From Sphingomonas flavalba (GTDB lineage: Bacteria; Pseudomonadota; Alphaproteobacteria; Sphingomonadales; Sphingomonadaceae), in the NCBI RefSeq assembly GCF_004796535.1, contig NZ_SPHY01000001.1:124001-188000 (forward strand): a stretch of DNA of 64,000 nt, in the 5' to 3' direction. The number at the start of each line of letters is the position of its first letter. Position 1 is the first letter of the stretch. The notes below the pieces were generated by a model. That model did not search any database. It had not been told where the DNA came from and worked only from the letters and a program-made list of their open reading frames with translations. A program made the translations under genes and the position numbers. Of the stretch, positions 20,449 through 31,661 are shown one piece after another.

Positions 20449-21536
20449 GCCAGGCTCTCCACCAGGTCGGCCAGGTCGCTCGCCGCCTGCGGCCGGCCGC
20501 AGGCATGGGCGCGGCGCGCGGCATTCTCCAGCGCGCCGGGCTCCAGCGCCAGCTTCTGCATCTGCTTGGCCAGCTCGACCGCGGTGAAGCGCGGCTGGGG
20601 GATCGCCCGCGCACCGCCCGCCTTCGCCATTTCCCGCGCGTTGTAGGTCTGATGGTCGTCGGTCGCCGACGGCAGCGGCACCAGGATCGCCGGCCGCCCG
20701 GCGGCGGTCAGCTCGGCGATCGTCGATGCCCCCGCCCGCGCGATCACCAGATGCGCCAGCGCCAGCCGCCCCGGCATGTCCGCGATATAGGTTGCCAGTT
20801 CCGCCGGGATGCCGAGCGCGGCGTAATCGGCGCGGACCTGTTCGATATCCTCGACCCGGCATTGCTGCACCACCTGCAGCCGCCGGCGCAGGTTCAGCGG
20901 CAACATGCCGAGCGCCGCCGGCACCACCTGCGACAGCACCGACGCGCCCTGGCTGCCACCGGTGACGAGCAGCCGGAACACTCCGACATGGTCGAGCGCG
21001 GGATAGGGCAGGTCGCGCAGCGCCAGCACGCTGTCGCGCACCGGGTTGCCGACCAGATGGGTCTTGCCGAACCACGCCGGCTTCAGCCGCCTGACCTCGG
21101 GATAGGCGGTGGCGATCGCGTCGACCCGCCGGCCGAGCAGGCGGTTGACCCGGCCGAGCACGGCATTCTGTTCGTGGACGACGGTCGGCACCTTGTCCTT
21201 CAGCGCGGCGAGCAGCGCCGGCAGCGCCGGATAGCCGCCGAAGCCGACGACCGCCGCCGGCGCGAACGCCTCGTACAGCCGCCCGGCCATCGCCCGCCCT
21301 TCCAGGATCGCGCGGCCGCCGCGCAGCCAGCCCAGCGGCCCGCCGGCCAGCCGCCCGGCCGGCAGGACATGGGTCTGCACCCCGTCGAACAGGCCGGGGA
21401 TGCGCGCGCCGCGCTCGTCGGTGATCAGCGCGACATGGTGGCCGCGCCGGCCCAGTTCCTCGGCCAGCGCATGGGCCGGGATCATGTGCCCGCCGGTCCC
21501 GCCGGCGGCGAGGACGAAATGACGCGCCTCGGTCAT
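20445..21536 (-). CDS. murG: Lipid II synthase MurG (GlcNAc transferase)
   Basis: 363 residues of glycosyltransferase family 28. It transfers GlcNAc from UDP-GlcNAc to lipid I on the inner face of the membrane. The Gly-rich loop [20 protein letters not shown] is at the N-terminus, with [30 protein letters not shown] and [24 protein letters not shown] further on. ATG at 21534-21536 is preceded by GGAG six bases away and overlaps the ftsW stop by four bases. Confidence 0.98.
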   Translation of the reverse strand: MTEARHFVLAAGGTGGHMIPAHALAEELGRRGHHVALITDERGARIPGLFDGVQTHVLPAGRLAGGPLGWLRGGRAILEGRAMAGRLYEAFAPAAVVGFGGYPALPALLAALKDKVPTVVHEQNAVLGRVNRLLGRRVDAIATAYPEVRRLKPAWFGKTHLVGNPVRDSVLALRDLPYPALDHVGVFRLLVTGGSQGASVLSQVVPAALGMLPLNLRRRLQVVQQCRVEDIEQVRADYAALGIPAELATYIADMPGRLALAHLVIARAGASTIAELTAAGRPAILVPLPSATDDHQTYNAREMAKAGGARAIPQPRFTAVELAKQMQKLALEPGALENAARRAHACGRPQAASDLADLVESLA

Positions 21537-22744
21537 TTGCCGCTCCATTTCACGACATAGGGCGAACGCGTCAGATACGGGTTGCGCCGGGTGAAGGCGA
21601 GCAGCAGCCCCATGCCGATCGCCAGCGCCAGCATCGACGATCCGCCATAGCTGATGAACGGCAATGTCATGCCCTTGGACGGCGCCAGGTGCAGGTTGAC
21701 CGCCATGTTGATCAGCGCCTGCACGCCAAACTGGGTGACCAGCCCGGCGGCGGCGAGCAGGGTGAAGCTGTCCTCCTCGTCGAGCAGGCGGACGAAGACG
21801 CGGACGACGATCGCCAGATAGAGCAGCGCGATCACCGCGCAGGCGACCAGCCCGAACTCCTCGCCGATCACCGAGAAGATATAGTCGGTATGCGCTTCCG
21901 GCAGCCGGTATTTGGCGACGCCGCCGCCCGGCCCGGTGCCGAACAGCCCGCCGCCGGTCAACGTCGCATAGGCGCTGTCGACCTGATAGGTATCGCCCTC
22001 GGAAAACAGGAAATTGTTGATCCGCTGGGTCGCGACCGGATAAAAGAGATAGGCGCCGACGATCGCGGCGAAGCCGCCGCCGACCAGCCCGCCGATCCAC
22101 CGCACCGACACGCCGGACAGCATCAGCAGCGCCATCCAGATCGCGCCGAACATCACCGTCTGGCCGAAATCCGGCTGCTTCATCAGCAGCCCGGCGATCA
22201 GCAGCAGCGCGGCGGCGGAAATCGGCACCACCGGCAGCGTGTCATCCTGCGCCTTCAGCGCCAGCAGCCAGGCGAGGGTGACGACGAAGAACGGCTTCAG
22301 GAATTCGGACGGCTGGAACTGCGCGACGCCGACGCCGATCCAGCGCATCGCGCCGTTCACCTCGATGCCGATCACCGGCACCAGCGCCAATGCCAGGGTG
22401 AACACACCCGCGCCGATCATCGCGAAGCGCCGCGCCGCCACCTTGGGCAGCATCGACACGCCGATCATCACCGGAAAGCTGATGACCACCCAGGCGAGCT
22501 GGCGCCAGAAATAATGCAGCGGCGCGAACACGGTGCCGCCGCCGGAATAGCGGTGGGCCGCCGCCGGCGATGCCGCCGCGACGGCGATCAGGCCGATCGA
22601 GATCAGCACCATCACCATCATCAGCAGCACGCGGTCCATTTCCCAGAACAGCGTGCCGATCGCCGACCGGTCGGACCGGCCGAGCCGGGCGGCCATGCGC
22701 GGGCGGCGCTTGCGTTCGGTCCTGATCGTCGCCTCCGCCGTCAT
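21533..22744 (-). CDS. ftsW: Peptidoglycan glycosyltransferase FtsW
   Basis: 403 residues, SEDS family, about ten membrane segments. It polymerises septal glycan strands together with FtsI. Family landmarks: SPAAAHRY after the first segment, [11 protein letters not shown], the loop [36 protein letters not shown] (with the essential Asp), and [21 protein letters not shown] basic N-terminal tail of about 30 residues precedes the membrane part. ATG overlaps the murD stop by four bases. Confidence 0.98.
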   Translation of the reverse strand: MTAEATIRTERKRRPRMAARLGRSDRSAIGTLFWEMDRVLLMMVMVLISIGLIAVAAASPAAAHRYSGGGTVFAPLHYFWRQLAWVVISFPVMIGVSMLPKVAARRFAMIGAGVFTLALALVPVIGIEVNGAMRWIGVGVAQFQPSEFLKPFFVVTLAWLLALKAQDDTLPVVPISAAALLLIAGLLMKQPDFGQTVMFGAIWMALLMLSGVSVRWIGGLVGGGFAAIVGAYLFYPVATQRINNFLFSEGDTYQVDSAYATLTGGGLFGTGPGGGVAKYRLPEAHTDYIFSVIGEEFGLVACAVIALLYLAIVVRVFVRLLDEEDSFTLLAAAGLVTQFGVQALINMAVNLHLAPSKGMTLPFISYGGSSMLALAIGMGLLLAFTRRNPYLTRSPYVVKWSGK

Positions 22745-24024
22745 GCCAGCGCCTCCACCGCCGCGCGGAACGCGGCGCCGCGCGCCTCATAGTCGCTATA
22801 CTGGTCGAACGACGCGCAGGCCGGCGACAGCAGCACGACGTCGCCGCTCTCGGCATCGCTGGCCGCCGCCTCGACCGCCGCCTCCAACACCCCGCTTTCG
22901 ACGACCGGCATGTGCGGCGCCAGCAGCCGGGCATACAGCGCCCCGGCCTCGCCGATGGTGTAGGCGGACCGGACATGGCCGAAATGCGGCGCGCAGGCGT
23001 CCAGCTCGTCCGTCTTGGGCTTGCCGCCGACGATCCAGCGGATCTTCGGATAAGCGGCCAGCGCCGGCGCCGTCGATGTCGGGTTGGTCGCCTTGCTGTC
23101 GTTGACGAACAGCACGCCGTGGCGCGTCGCCACCCGCTCCATCCGGTGCGGCAGGCCGGGATAGCTGGCCAGCCCCGCCTCGATCGCCGCCTTGTCCAGC
23201 CCCAGCGCGACGCAGGCGGCAATCGCCGCCGCGACGTTCTGGGCATTATGCGGCCCCTGCAACGCCGGCCAGCGGGACTGGTCGCCGACGGAAGTCGAAG
23301 ACACGATAGTCGGCACCGGCAGCGTGGCGGCGATCTCCCGCGTCGGCTCGTCCTCCGTCGCGATCACCGCCGCCTGCCCCGGCCGCTGCATCGCGAACAG
23401 CCGCGCCTTCGACGCCGCATAGCCGGCAAAGCCGTCATAGCGGTCGAGATGATCGGGCGTGATGTTGAGCAGCACCGCGACGTCGCAGGCGAGCGAGAAA
23501 GTCAGGTCGATCTGGTAGCTCGACAGTTCCAGCACATAGACGCCGCCCGCCGGCAGCGGCTGCTGCGCCAGGATCGGCAGGCCGATATTGCCACCCATCA
23601 GGCTCGGCACCCCGGCGGCCGTCAGGATATGGTGGATCAGCGCCGTCGTCGTCGACTTGCCGTTGGTGCCGGTGATGCCGACGACCTTGTGCGCCGGCAA
23701 CTCGGCGCGCGCCTGCGCGAACAATTCGATATCGCCGATCAGCGGCACCCCCGCATCGCGCGCCTTGGCGGCGATCGGGTGGCGATTGATCGGCACCCCC
23801 GGCGACACGACGACACCGGCAAAGCCGGTCAGGTCGATCGCCAGCGGATCGGCCAGCGTCACCTCCCCCGTATTTGCCGCCACCTTCGCCCGCGCATCCG
23901 CATTGCCGTCCCACGCGACCACCTCGGCCCCGCTCGCGAGCAACGCGTCGACCGTCGCCAGCCCGGAGCGGGCAAGGCCAAGCACCGCATAGCGCTTGCC
24001 GGCAAAGGCGCGCGCCGTAATCAC
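22741..24024 (-). CDS. murD: UDP-N-acetylmuramoyl-L-alanine--D-glutamate ligase MurD
   Basis: 427 residues. Adds D-Glu to UDP-MurNAc-L-Ala. [17 protein letters not shown] marks the N-terminal nucleotide domain; the P-loop [37 protein letters not shown] and [15 protein letters not shown] are all MurD-type. The GTG start (22-24 of 24000s) overlaps the mraY stop as GTGA. Confidence 0.98.
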   Translation of the reverse strand: MITARAFAGKRYAVLGLARSGLATVDALLASGAEVVAWDGNADARAKVAANTGEVTLADPLAIDLTGFAGVVVSPGVPINRHPIAAKARDAGVPLIGDIELFAQARAELPAHKVVGITGTNGKSTTTALIHHILTAAGVPSLMGGNIGLPILAQQPLPAGGVYVLELSSYQIDLTFSLACDVAVLLNITPDHLDRYDGFAGYAASKARLFAMQRPGQAAVIATEDEPTREIAATLPVPTIVSSTSVGDQSRWPALQGPHNAQNVAAAIAACVALGLDKAAIEAGLASYPGLPHRMERVATRHGVLFVNDSKATNPTSTAPALAAYPKIRWIVGGKPKTDELDACAPHFGHVRSAYTIGEAGALYARLLAPHMPVVESGVLEAAVEAAASDAESGDVVLLSPACASFDQYSDYEARGAAFRAAVEALA

Positions 24025-25091
24025 CTGAGCTTCAACGTCGACAGGCCGGCCAGCGCCAGCACGAAGGCGATGATCCAGAACCGGATGACCACCGTCGGCT
24101 CGCTCCAGCCGAGCTGCTCGAAATGATGGTGGATCGGCGCCATCCTGAACACGCGCTTGCCCGTCCGCTTGAAGAAATAGACCTGGATGATGACCGACAG
24201 CGCCTCGACGACGAACAGCCCGCCGATGATCGCCAGCACGATCTCATGGTGCGCGGTGACCGCGATCGCGCCGAGCGCGCCGCCCAGCGCCAGGCTGCCG
24301 GTATCGCCCATGAACACCGCCGCCGGCGGCGCGTTGAACCACAGGAAGGCAAGGCCGGCGCCGACCATCGCCCCGCATAATATCGCCAGGTCGCCCGCCC
24401 CCGGCACGTGCGGGATGCCCAGATAGGTCGCGAATTTCGCGTTGCCGGCCAGATAGGCGATGATCATGAAGGCGACGGCGGCGATGATCACCGGCATCGT
24501 CGCCAGCCCGTCCAGCCCGTCGGTCAGGTTGACGGCGTTGCCGGCGCCGACGATCACGAAGGCGGCGAAGACGATGTAGAACCAGCCAAGGTCGATCGCG
24601 ATATTGGAAAAGAACGGCACGTGCAGCAGCGTGCCGGTCTGGCGCAGGATGATCCAGCTCGCCACCGCCGCGATGGCGAATTCGAACAGCAGCCGGGTGC
24701 GCCCGGAAATGCCCTTGGCGCTCGATTTCCGCACCTTGTCCCAATCGTCCATGAAGCCGATCGCGCCGAACCCCAGCGTCACGCACAGGCAGGCCCAGAC
24801 GAACGGGTTGCGCGGGTCCATCCAGATCAGCAGCGACACGCTGAGCGCGGTCAGGATCATCAGCCCGCCCATCGTCGGCGTGCCGCGCTTGGCGAGGTGG
24901 CTCTGCGGCCCATCGCTGCGGATCGGCTGGCCCTTGCCCTGCCGAACGCGCAGCCAGCCGATGAACCTCGGGCCGATCAGCAGCCCCAGGAACAGCGCCG
25001 TCGCCACCGCGCCGCCGGTGCGAAAGCTCAGATAGCGGATCAGGTTCAGGACGCCGGGGAAGCCCAGTTGCTCGGCAATCAGATACAGCAT
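24021..25091 (-). CDS. mraY: Phospho-N-acetylmuramoyl-pentapeptide transferase MraY
   Basis: 356 residues, ten membrane segments. Makes lipid I from UDP-MurNAc-pentapeptide and undecaprenyl phosphate. Conserved loops are present: [27 protein letters not shown] with the Asp pair, [34 protein letters not shown] and [14 protein letters not shown] with the His cluster. ATG at 25089-25091. It starts six bases after the murF stop, the only clear gap in this part of the cluster besides murE-ftsI. Confidence 0.99.
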   Translation of the reverse strand: MLYLIAEQLGFPGVLNLIRYLSFRTGGAVATALFLGLLIGPRFIGWLRVRQGKGQPIRSDGPQSHLAKRGTPTMGGLMILTALSVSLLIWMDPRNPFVWACLCVTLGFGAIGFMDDWDKVRKSSAKGISGRTRLLFEFAIAAVASWIILRQTGTLLHVPFFSNIAIDLGWFYIVFAAFVIVGAGNAVNLTDGLDGLATMPVIIAAVAFMIIAYLAGNAKFATYLGIPHVPGAGDLAILCGAMVGAGLAFLWFNAPPAAVFMGDTGSLALGGALGAIAVTAHHEIVLAIIGGLFVVEALSVIIQVYFFKRTGKRVFRMAPIHHHFEQLGWSEPTVVIRFWIIAFVLALAGLSTLKLR

Positions 25092-25097
25092 CAGTCC

Positions 25098-26468
25098 CTA
25101 ATCCCCCGCCAACGCCGTCACGGTGCGGGCAAGCCCGATTGCGTTCGACCCCTTGATGAGCACCGCGTCGCCGGGCTTCAGGACATCGCGAAGGATGGCC
25201 AGCGCGGCGGCGGCATCGGGCGCCTGACAGATTTTCGTCCGCCCCTCAAGCGCCTGGGCGAGCGGCGCCATCTCCGTGCCGACGAGCAGCGCGAAATCCA
25301 CGCCGGCCGCCATCACCGGCCCGGCCAGCCCGGCGTGGAGCGCGTCGCTTTCCGCGCCCAGTTCGCGCATCGCGCCGAGCACGGCGATCCGGCGCGCCGC
25401 CGGCTCGGCGCCGAGCACCGCCAGCGTCGCCGCCATCGACGCCGGGTTGGCGTTGTAGCTTTCGTCGATCAGCAGCGCCTCGCCGTCGCCGACCCGGATG
25501 CTGTGGCGCGCGCCCCGCCCGGCCAGCCCGCCAAGCCCGGCCAGCGCCAGCCCGGCCGCGGCGATGTCGCCGCCCGCCGCCTCGACCGCCGCCAGCACCG
25601 CCAGCGCGTTCGATACCCAGTGCGCGCCGGGCTGGCCGACGGTGAAGGTCAGCTGCGCGTCGGGCATCGTCATCGACACGGTGGTGCCGCCGTTCGCCGC
25701 CGGCGCGGTCGCCACCGCCCGCACGTCGGCGCCCTCGCCGAAGCCGAAGGTCCACACTCTGGCGGCATAGGGCCGGGCGGCGGCGGCCAGCCGGTCGCGG
25801 TGCGGGCTGTCATGGGGGACGATGGCGGTGCCGCCCGGCTCCAGCCCCTCGAAGATCTCCGCCTTGGCGTCGGCGATCGCTTCCTCGCTGGCGAAATGGG
25901 CGCGGTGCGCCGGGGCGATCGCGGTGATGACGGCAATGTCGGGGCGGACCAGCCGGGTCAGCGCCGCCAGCTCGCCTTCATGGTTCATGCCCATCTCGAA
26001 CACGCCGTAGCGCGTCTCCGCCGGCATCCGCGCCAGGCTGAGCGGCACGCCGACATGGTTGTTGTAACTCTTGACGGACCGGTGGGCCTGGCCGGGCGCG
26101 ATGCGGTCGAACGCCGCGAACAACGCCTCTTTCGTGCCGGTCTTGCCCACCGACCCTGTTACGCCGACGATTTTCCCCGTCGTGCGCGCCCTTGCTGCGA
26201 CCCCAAGGGCATCCAGCGCGGCCGCCGTATCCGGAACCCGGACGTGCGGCCACGGAACCGTGCGATCGACGATGGCGCCGGCGGCCCCGGCCGCGAACGC
26301 CCCGTCGAGGAAATTATGGCCGTCGCTCTGCTCGCCGGCGAGCGCGACGAACAGGTCGCCGGGGCCAACCTCGCGGCTGTCATAGGCGACGTCGGCCGCC
26401 GCGAAGTCCGCGCTCGCCATGCCGCCGGTCGCCGCCGCGATCGCGTCTGCTGTCCACAGCGCGCTCAT
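25098..26468 (-). CDS. murF: UDP-MurNAc-tripeptide--D-alanyl-D-alanine ligase MurF
   Basis: 456 residues. Adds the D-Ala-D-Ala dipeptide made by Ddl. The N-terminal substrate domain has AYDSREVGPGDLFVALAGEQSDGHNF; the P-loop is VTGSVGKTGTKEAL, a slight variant of the usual GSxGKTTT. KSYNNHVGVPLSLA, FEMGMNHEGELA and IDESYNANPASMAA follow, as expected for MurF. ATG overlaps the murE stop by four bases. Confidence 0.98.
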   Translation of the reverse strand: MSALWTADAIAAATGGMASADFAAADVAYDSREVGPGDLFVALAGEQSDGHNFLDGAFAAGAAGAIVDRTVPWPHVRVPDTAAALDALGVAARARTTGKIVGVTGSVGKTGTKEALFAAFDRIAPGQAHRSVKSYNNHVGVPLSLARMPAETRYGVFEMGMNHEGELAALTRLVRPDIAVITAIAPAHRAHFASEEAIADAKAEIFEGLEPGGTAIVPHDSPHRDRLAAAARPYAARVWTFGFGEGADVRAVATAPAANGGTTVSMTMPDAQLTFTVGQPGAHWVSNALAVLAAVEAAGGDIAAAGLALAGLGGLAGRGARHSIRVGDGEALLIDESYNANPASMAATLAVLGAEPAARRIAVLGAMRELGAESDALHAGLAGPVMAAGVDFALLVGTEMAPLAQALEGRTKICQAPDAAAALAILRDVLKPGDAVLIKGSNAIGLARTVTALAGD

Positions 26469-27880
26469 CCCGCGACCTCGCGCGCCACCGCGACGTCGTC
26501 GAACGGCAATACCCGGTCGCCGACCAGCTGACCCTGCTCGTGCCCCTTGCCGGCGATCAGCACGATGTCGTCCGGCCCGGCCTCGGCAATCGCGGCGGCG
26601 ATGGCGGCGCGGCGATCGCCGATCTCGTCGGCGCCGACCGCGCCTTCCAGCACGTCGCGGCGGATCGCCGCCGGGTCCTCGGTGCGCGGATTGTCGTCGG
26701 TGACGATCGCATGGTCGGCCAGCGCCACCGCGATCTTGCCCATCTCCGCCCGCTTGCCGGTGTCGCGGTCGCCGCCGGCGCCGAACACCAGGATCAGCCG
26801 CCCCTTCGCGTGCGGCTTCAACGCCGCGATCGCCGCCTCCAGCGCGTCGGCGGTATGGGCATAGTCGACATAGACCGGCGCGCCGGCGCGGGTGATCAGC
26901 GCCCGTTCCAGCCGCCCGCGCACCGGCTGCAGCCGCGCCATATCGTCCAGCGTCGCCGCCGCATCCCCGCCGGTCGCGATCACCAGCCCGGCGGCGACCA
27001 ACGCGTTCGCCGCCTGATAGGCACCGATCATCGGCAGCGTCACCTTGTGCTGCCGCCCGTCCACCTCGACGACCAGCGCCTGGCCCAGCCGCGTCGGTGT
27101 CCGGCTCAGCAGCCGCAGCTCCTCGCCATGCTCGCCGACGCGCAGCAGCTTCAGCCCGCGCTCGCGCGCCAGGTCGATCACCCGCGCCGCCTCCGGGTCG
27201 TCGGCCCAGATCACCGCGCTACCGTCGCCGTCGACCACTTCGGAGAACAGCCGCAGCTTGGCGGTGAAATAGGCCGCCATGTCGCCGTGATAGTCGAGGT
27301 GGTCGCGCGACAGGTTGGTGAACGCGGCGGCGCGGACCGGCAGCCCCTCGGTCCGGTACTGGTGCAGACCGTGGCTCGACGCCTCGAACGCCAGGTGGGT
27401 CACCCCCTCGCGCGCCAGCCCGGCGACGTTGGACAGGAAGGTGACGATGTCGGGCGTGGTCAACCCGGTCACCGCCCGGTCGACGGAGGTGGTGACGCCG
27501 AGCGTGCCGATCGAGGCGGCATGGTGGCCCTGCATCCGCCACAGCTGGCGGGTCATCTCGACGGTCGACGTCTTGCCGTTGGTGCCGGTCACCGCCACCG
27601 TCGTCGCCGGGAACGGCGCGAAGAATCTGGCGGCGAGCAGGGCGAAGTCGCGGCGCGGGTCGTCGGACGCGACATGGACGGCGCCGGTCACCTCCGCCTC
27701 CGGCCGGGCGACGACGGCGATCGCCCCGGCGGCCACCGCCTGGGGGATATAGTCCTCGCCGTTGACGCGGCTGCCGCGGAACGCGCCGAACACGGTGCCG
27801 GGGGCCACCTTGCGGTGGTCGATCGCGAATCCGGTCACCTCCGGCCCGCCTTGTCCTCCGATCAGCGCGCCGAGCTTCAT
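26465..27880 (-). CDS. murE: UDP-MurNAc-dipeptide--meso-diaminopimelate ligase MurE
   Basis: 471 residues. The P-loop VTGTNGKTSTVEMTRQ, EASSHGLHQYR and NLSRDHLDYHGDM identify the family; DNPRTEDP carries the DNPR motif that selects meso-diaminopimelate rather than lysine, as expected for a Gram-negative wall. I start at ATG 27878-27880, with AAGGAAG ten bases upstream; a TTG three codons earlier is possible but sits on that ribosome site. Five bases separate it from the ftsI stop. Confidence 0.97.
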   Translation of the reverse strand: MKLGALIGGQGGPEVTGFAIDHRKVAPGTVFGAFRGSRVNGEDYIPQAVAAGAIAVVARPEAEVTGAVHVASDDPRRDFALLAARFFAPFPATTVAVTGTNGKTSTVEMTRQLWRMQGHHAASIGTLGVTTSVDRAVTGLTTPDIVTFLSNVAGLAREGVTHLAFEASSHGLHQYRTEGLPVRAAAFTNLSRDHLDYHGDMAAYFTAKLRLFSEVVDGDGSAVIWADDPEAARVIDLARERGLKLLRVGEHGEELRLLSRTPTRLGQALVVEVDGRQHKVTLPMIGAYQAANALVAAGLVIATGGDAAATLDDMARLQPVRGRLERALITRAGAPVYVDYAHTADALEAAIAALKPHAKGRLILVFGAGGDRDTGKRAEMGKIAVALADHAIVTDDNPRTEDPAAIRRDVLEGAVGADEIGDRRAAIAAAIAEAGPDDIVLIAGKGHEQGQLVGDRVLPFDDVAVAREVAG

Positions 27881-27885
27881 CCCTC

Positions 27886-29577
27886 TCAATCTTCCTTTTT
27901 CGCGACGAGCGCGTTCATTTCGGCCGTGTCGATGTCGCGGCCGAAATCGGGGTTGACGCCCAGCATCGGCCCGGTGCGCTCGATCACCCGCTTGACCACC
28001 GGCGCCGCTGTCCAGGCGGCGGTGGTGAAGCCGAAGGTGTCGGCCGTGCCCCTGGGCGAGTCGAGCATCGCGATCACAACATAGCGCGGCGCGTCCATCG
28101 GAAACACCGCCGCGAAGGTGGATACGTTGTTGCGCCGGTTATAGCCGCCGTTCGACGGCTTCTCGGCCGTGCCGGTCTTGCCGCCGACGCGAAAGCCCGG
28201 CGCGTCGCCCTTGCGGCCGGTGCCGTCCTCGACGATCAGCCGCAGCAACTGGCGGAGGCGGAAACTGGTCGCCTCGCTGTAGACGCGGTGGCCGGCGGGG
28301 ATCTTGTCCGCATCGCGGCGCAGCAGCGTCGTCGGCCGCCAGATGCCGCCGTTGACCAGCGTCGCATAGGCATTGGCGAGCTGCAGCGGGGTCACGGCGA
28401 TGCCGTGGCCATAGGCGGTGGTCATCACCGTCGTCCGCGCCCAGAAGGACGGGACGATCGACGCGCCCTTCTCACGCAGCTCGATGTCGGGCGGGCCGTA
28501 GAAGCCGAGCGCGCGGAAATTCTTCTCCATCATCGCCGCGCCCATTTCGTCGGCGATGCGGGCGGTGCCGATGTTGGACGAATGGACGAGGATCTCGGGC
28601 ACGGTGAAAGAGCCCTTGGCCGGGTGGTCGTCGCGGATGCGGAACCGGCCGACCTGCAACGGCGCCGACACGTCGTAACGCTGGGCCATCGACGTGATGA
28701 CGCCATTGTCCATCGCCGCGGCGATGGTCAGCGGCTTGAAGGTCGAGCCAAGCTCGTAGACGCTCTGGGTCACGCCGTTGCGGCGGGCGTCCTCCGGTGA
28801 CGCGCCGACCCGGTTGGGGTTGAACACCGGCAGCGACGCCATCGCGATCACCTCGCCGGTTTCCACGTCCAGCACGACGCCGGTGCCGCCCAGCGCGCTG
28901 TGCTTGACCATCGCGGCGTACAGCTCGCTTTCCATCGCCGCCTGCACCCGGCTGTCGATCGACAGCGCCACCGGCTTGCCGCGGGTCAGCGGGTCGGTCA
29001 GCCGCTTGTCGAGCACCCGCTCCATGCCCTGCCGGCCATGCCCGTCGATGTCGAGATAGCCAAGGACATGCGCCGCCAGCGTCGCCTGCGGATAGACGCG
29101 CTCCGGCTCGCGCGCGAAGGCGATGCCCGGCTCGCCCAGCGCGTTGACCGCCGCCACCAGCTCAGGCAGCGCGCGGCGGCGCAGATAGGTGAAGGTCAGG
29201 TCGGATCGCAGCAGCCGGTAATAGGCGTCGGCGTCGCGTTCCGGCATCAGCCGCGCCAGCGTCGCCGCCAGCTTGCGCTTGTCGCCGATCACCTTCGCCG
29301 GGTGGATGCCGATCGACCAGGCGTCGATCATCCGCGCCAGCGGCACGCCGTTGCGGTCGACGATGTCGCCGCGCGGCGGAATGCCGGCGACAATGCCGCT
29401 GCGCGCGGCGGCGCCGTCGCTGAACACCGCCAGCCACGCCAGCCGGGTCGCGACCGCGACCGTGCCGCCGATGAACAGCAGCATCAGCAGCATCAGCCGG
29501 AAATGCGAAAGCGCGACACTCTGGCCGCGCTGACTTGCCTGGCGGAATCGGCGCGGTGACGCGACCAGCGCGGTCAC
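27886..29577 (-). CDS. ftsI: Septal penicillin-binding protein FtsI (PBP3)
   Basis: 563 residues. One N-terminal membrane segment (about 28-50), a pedestal domain starting RSGIVAGIPPRGDIVDRNGVPLA, and a transpeptidase domain with GSTFKPL (SxxK, nucleophile Ser), HSSNIG (SxN) and VGGKTGTAEKPSNGGY (KTG). It cross-links septal peptidoglycan as partner of FtsW. GTG start at 29575-29577 overlaps the ftsL stop (GTGA). Confidence 0.98.
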   Translation of the reverse strand: MTALVASPRRFRQASQRGQSVALSHFRLMLLMLLFIGGTVAVATRLAWLAVFSDGAAARSGIVAGIPPRGDIVDRNGVPLARMIDAWSIGIHPAKVIGDKRKLAATLARLMPERDADAYYRLLRSDLTFTYLRRRALPELVAAVNALGEPGIAFAREPERVYPQATLAAHVLGYLDIDGHGRQGMERVLDKRLTDPLTRGKPVALSIDSRVQAAMESELYAAMVKHSALGGTGVVLDVETGEVIAMASLPVFNPNRVGASPEDARRNGVTQSVYELGSTFKPLTIAAAMDNGVITSMAQRYDVSAPLQVGRFRIRDDHPAKGSFTVPEILVHSSNIGTARIADEMGAAMMEKNFRALGFYGPPDIELREKGASIVPSFWARTTVMTTAYGHGIAVTPLQLANAYATLVNGGIWRPTTLLRRDADKIPAGHRVYSEATSFRLRQLLRLIVEDGTGRKGDAPGFRVGGKTGTAEKPSNGGYNRRNNVSTFAAVFPMDAPRYVVIAMLDSPRGTADTFGFTTAAWTAAPVVKRVIERTGPMLGVNPDFGRDIDTAEMNALVAKKED

Positions 29578-30164
29578 CGCCCCCCCGCCTCATGCGCTTC
29601 ACGCGCGGCGCGGCGCGACAGGTCGTCCAGCGTGCCGGCATCCAGCATCGCGACGCGCTGGAGCCGCGCCTGCGGCACCGCATCCGGCCGGGCGGGGACG
29701 ACCTGCGCGGCGGCGCGCAGCATGTCGGGGCGGCCGCCGGACGGATCGGCCGGCCCGGCATTGCCGGCCCTGCGCGTCTCGACCGCATGGGCGACGACCG
29801 GCATTGCCGCGCGCACCGCCGGCTCGGCGCTGACCAGCGCGACCTGCACGACATTCGGCGTCTTGGCGGCGGGGCCGATCTGCAGCGAAGCGAGCTGGAC
29901 CTCGTTGCGATACTGGTCGGCGCTCGGCGCCGACAGCGCCAGCACCTCGCCGTTCCACCGCTCGAGCTGGCGCAGGCTGCCGCGCGCCGCCAGTTCGGTC
30001 TGCAAATGGCGGATATCGCTGTTCACCCGGCTGATCTCGGCGTTGACCGCATCCAGCCGCCCGCGCTCCGCCGCGACCCGCGACGAGATCAGGTAGAGGA
30101 CCAACGCCGCGACGGCGACGGCCAGGATCCAGCCGATCGGGCGAAGGCGGTGGGCGATCATCAT
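29574..30164 (-). CDS. ftsL: Divisome protein FtsL
   Basis: 196 residues. A short cytoplasmic start, one membrane helix (about 11-27, [15 protein letters not shown]) and a periplasmic coiled coil (about 28-70, [20 protein letters not shown]). It is longer than E. coli FtsL because of an Ala/Pro-rich tail of about 100 residues without recognisable fold. Identity rests mainly on size, topology and position between rsmH and ftsI. Two adjacent ATG codons occur; the first overlaps the rsmH stop. Confidence 0.85.
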   Translation of the reverse strand: MMIAHRLRPIGWILAVAVAALVLYLISSRVAAERGRLDAVNAEISRVNSDIRHLQTELAARGSLRQLERWNGEVLALSAPSADQYRNEVQLASLQIGPAAKTPNVVQVALVSAEPAVRAAMPVVAHAVETRRAGNAGPADPSGGRPDMLRAAAQVVPARPDAVPQARLQRVAMLDAGTLDDLSRRAAREAHEAGGR

Positions 30165-31129
30165 GCGTCTCCTGCGGTGGGCCAGGCGGGGGCGGCGGTG
30201 CGGCTGGCGACGCGCAACGTCGCCGAGCGCGCGCGCGGATTGGCGGCCAGCTCGGCCGCATTCGGGCGGACCGGCTTGGCGACCGCGTCGAAGGTCGGGG
30301 CGCGGCCGGCGGGCGCCGCCGGCAGATGGCGCGAGCCGGCCGGGGTGGCGCCGCTGCGGATCCGCAGGAAGCTTTTCACCATCCGGTCCTCAAGGCTGTG
30401 GAAGGTGATGACCGCCAGCCGGCCGCCGGGCTTCAGCACCCGTTCCGCCGCCGCCAGCCCGTCCTCAAGCTCGCCCAACTCGCGGTTGACGTGGATGCGG
30501 ATCGCCTGGAAGGCGCGGGTCGCCGGGTCCTTCTTCTCGCCGGGGCGGTGGCCGACCGCGCGGCGCACCACCGCCGCCAGTTCGCCGGTGCGCGCGATCG
30601 GCCGCGCCGCGACGATCGCGCGGGCGATGCGGCGGGCGCGCGGCTCCTCGCCGTAGCGATAGAGGATGTCGGCGATCAGGCTCTCGTCGGCCTCGTTGAC
30701 GAAATCGGCGGCGCTCGGCCCGGCCTGGTCCATCCGCATGTCGAGCGGTCCGTCGGCCTGGAACGAAAAGCCGCGCGGCGCCTGGTCGATCTGCATCGAC
30801 GATACGCCGATATCCAGGCCGACGCCGTCGACCGGGCCGTCGACGGCCGCGTCCATCCGCGAGAAACGCTCGTGGACCAGGGTCAGCGCGCCGCCGGCCT
30901 CGGCGACCAGCGCCTGCCCGGCGGCGACGGCGTCCGGGTCGCGGTCGAGCGCGATCACCGTCGCCCCGCGCGCCAGCAGCGCGCGGCTGTGGCCGCCGGC
31001 GCCGAACGTGCCGTCGACGACGCGCTTGCCGGGGGCGGGCGCAAGGGCGTCGACGAACGGGTCGCGCATCACCGGGACGTGCGGCTGGCCGGCGCCGGCC
31101 TGAAGGGCGGCGGGCTGCGGGGCGGTCAT
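30161..31129 (-). CDS. rsmH: 16S rRNA m4C1402 methyltransferase RsmH
   Basis: 322 residues. Methylates N4 of C1402 in 16S rRNA with S-adenosylmethionine. Motifs: [28 protein letters not shown] (SAM site), [33 protein letters not shown] and [17 protein letters not shown] at 31127-31129 overlaps the mraZ stop by four bases. The open frame continues upstream through mraZ in another frame and is not coding. Confidence 0.98.
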   Translation of the reverse strand: MTAPQPAALQAGAGQPHVPVMRDPFVDALAPAPGKRVVDGTFGAGGHSRALLARGATVIALDRDPDAVAAGQALVAEAGGALTLVHERFSRMDAAVDGPVDGVGLDIGVSSMQIDQAPRGFSFQADGPLDMRMDQAGPSAADFVNEADESLIADILYRYGEEPRARRIARAIVAARPIARTGELAAVVRRAVGHRPGEKKDPATRAFQAIRIHVNRELGELEDGLAAAERVLKPGGRLAVITFHSLEDRMVKSFLRIRSGATPAGSRHLPAAPAGRAPTFDAVAKPVRPNAAELAANPRARSATLRVASRTAAPAWPTAGDA

Positions 31130-31623
31130 CCCTTGCCTCCCTTCTTCCACTGGCTGAGGCAGAACAGCGCGCGTTCCTTGAACGCCGGGTGGACGTTGGC
31201 GTCCGCCTCCAGCAGGTCCGGGTTCCAGATCTCGAACGTGTCGCCCAGCCCGGCGAACAGCACCGGGCCGGTCTTGTCGAGGCCGGCCTTCATCGCCGGG
31301 AACGGCGGCAGCACGAAGCGGCCGCTCGAATCGTAGCTGGCGATATCGTTCAGCGCGAAGGCGAGACGGGCGATGTTGGTGTCGACGGCTTCGCCGGCGT
31401 CCAGCCGGGCGTCGGCGCGGCTGCCGTATTTGGCGCGATTGGCTTCGAGGTAGGCGGGGTCGAAGCCGATCAGGCACGGCGCATTGGCGCTTTCGGCGAT
31501 GATGACGCGGGATTCCGCGCCATTGCGGTCAAGCGCGGCACGCAGGAAGGCGGGGATGGCGGCGCGACCCTTCGCGTCGATCCCGGTCACCGCCATGCCT
31601 GAATATGCCTGCCTGTCGCTCAC
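31126..31623 (-). CDS. mraZ: Transcriptional regulator MraZ
   Basis: 165 residues with two SpoVT/AbrB-like halves: [20 protein letters not shown] at the N-terminus and [20 protein letters not shown] in the second half, matching the duplicated DxKGR motif of MraZ. MraZ binds short repeats before its own gene and represses the dcw operon. The start is GTG at 31621-31623. It is the first gene of the cluster, and repeats fitting MraZ boxes lie about 130 bp upstream. Confidence 0.95.
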   Translation of the reverse strand: MSDRQAYSGMAVTGIDAKGRAAIPAFLRAALDRNGAESRVIIAESANAPCLIGFDPAYLEANRAKYGSRADARLDAGEAVDTNIARLAFALNDIASYDSSGRFVLPPFPAMKAGLDKTGPVLFAGLGDTFEIWNPDLLEADANVHPAFKERALFCLSQWKKGGKG

Positions 31624-31661
31624 CTGCTGCCCTTCGCGGGCGGGTGCACAGCTCTCCCGAT

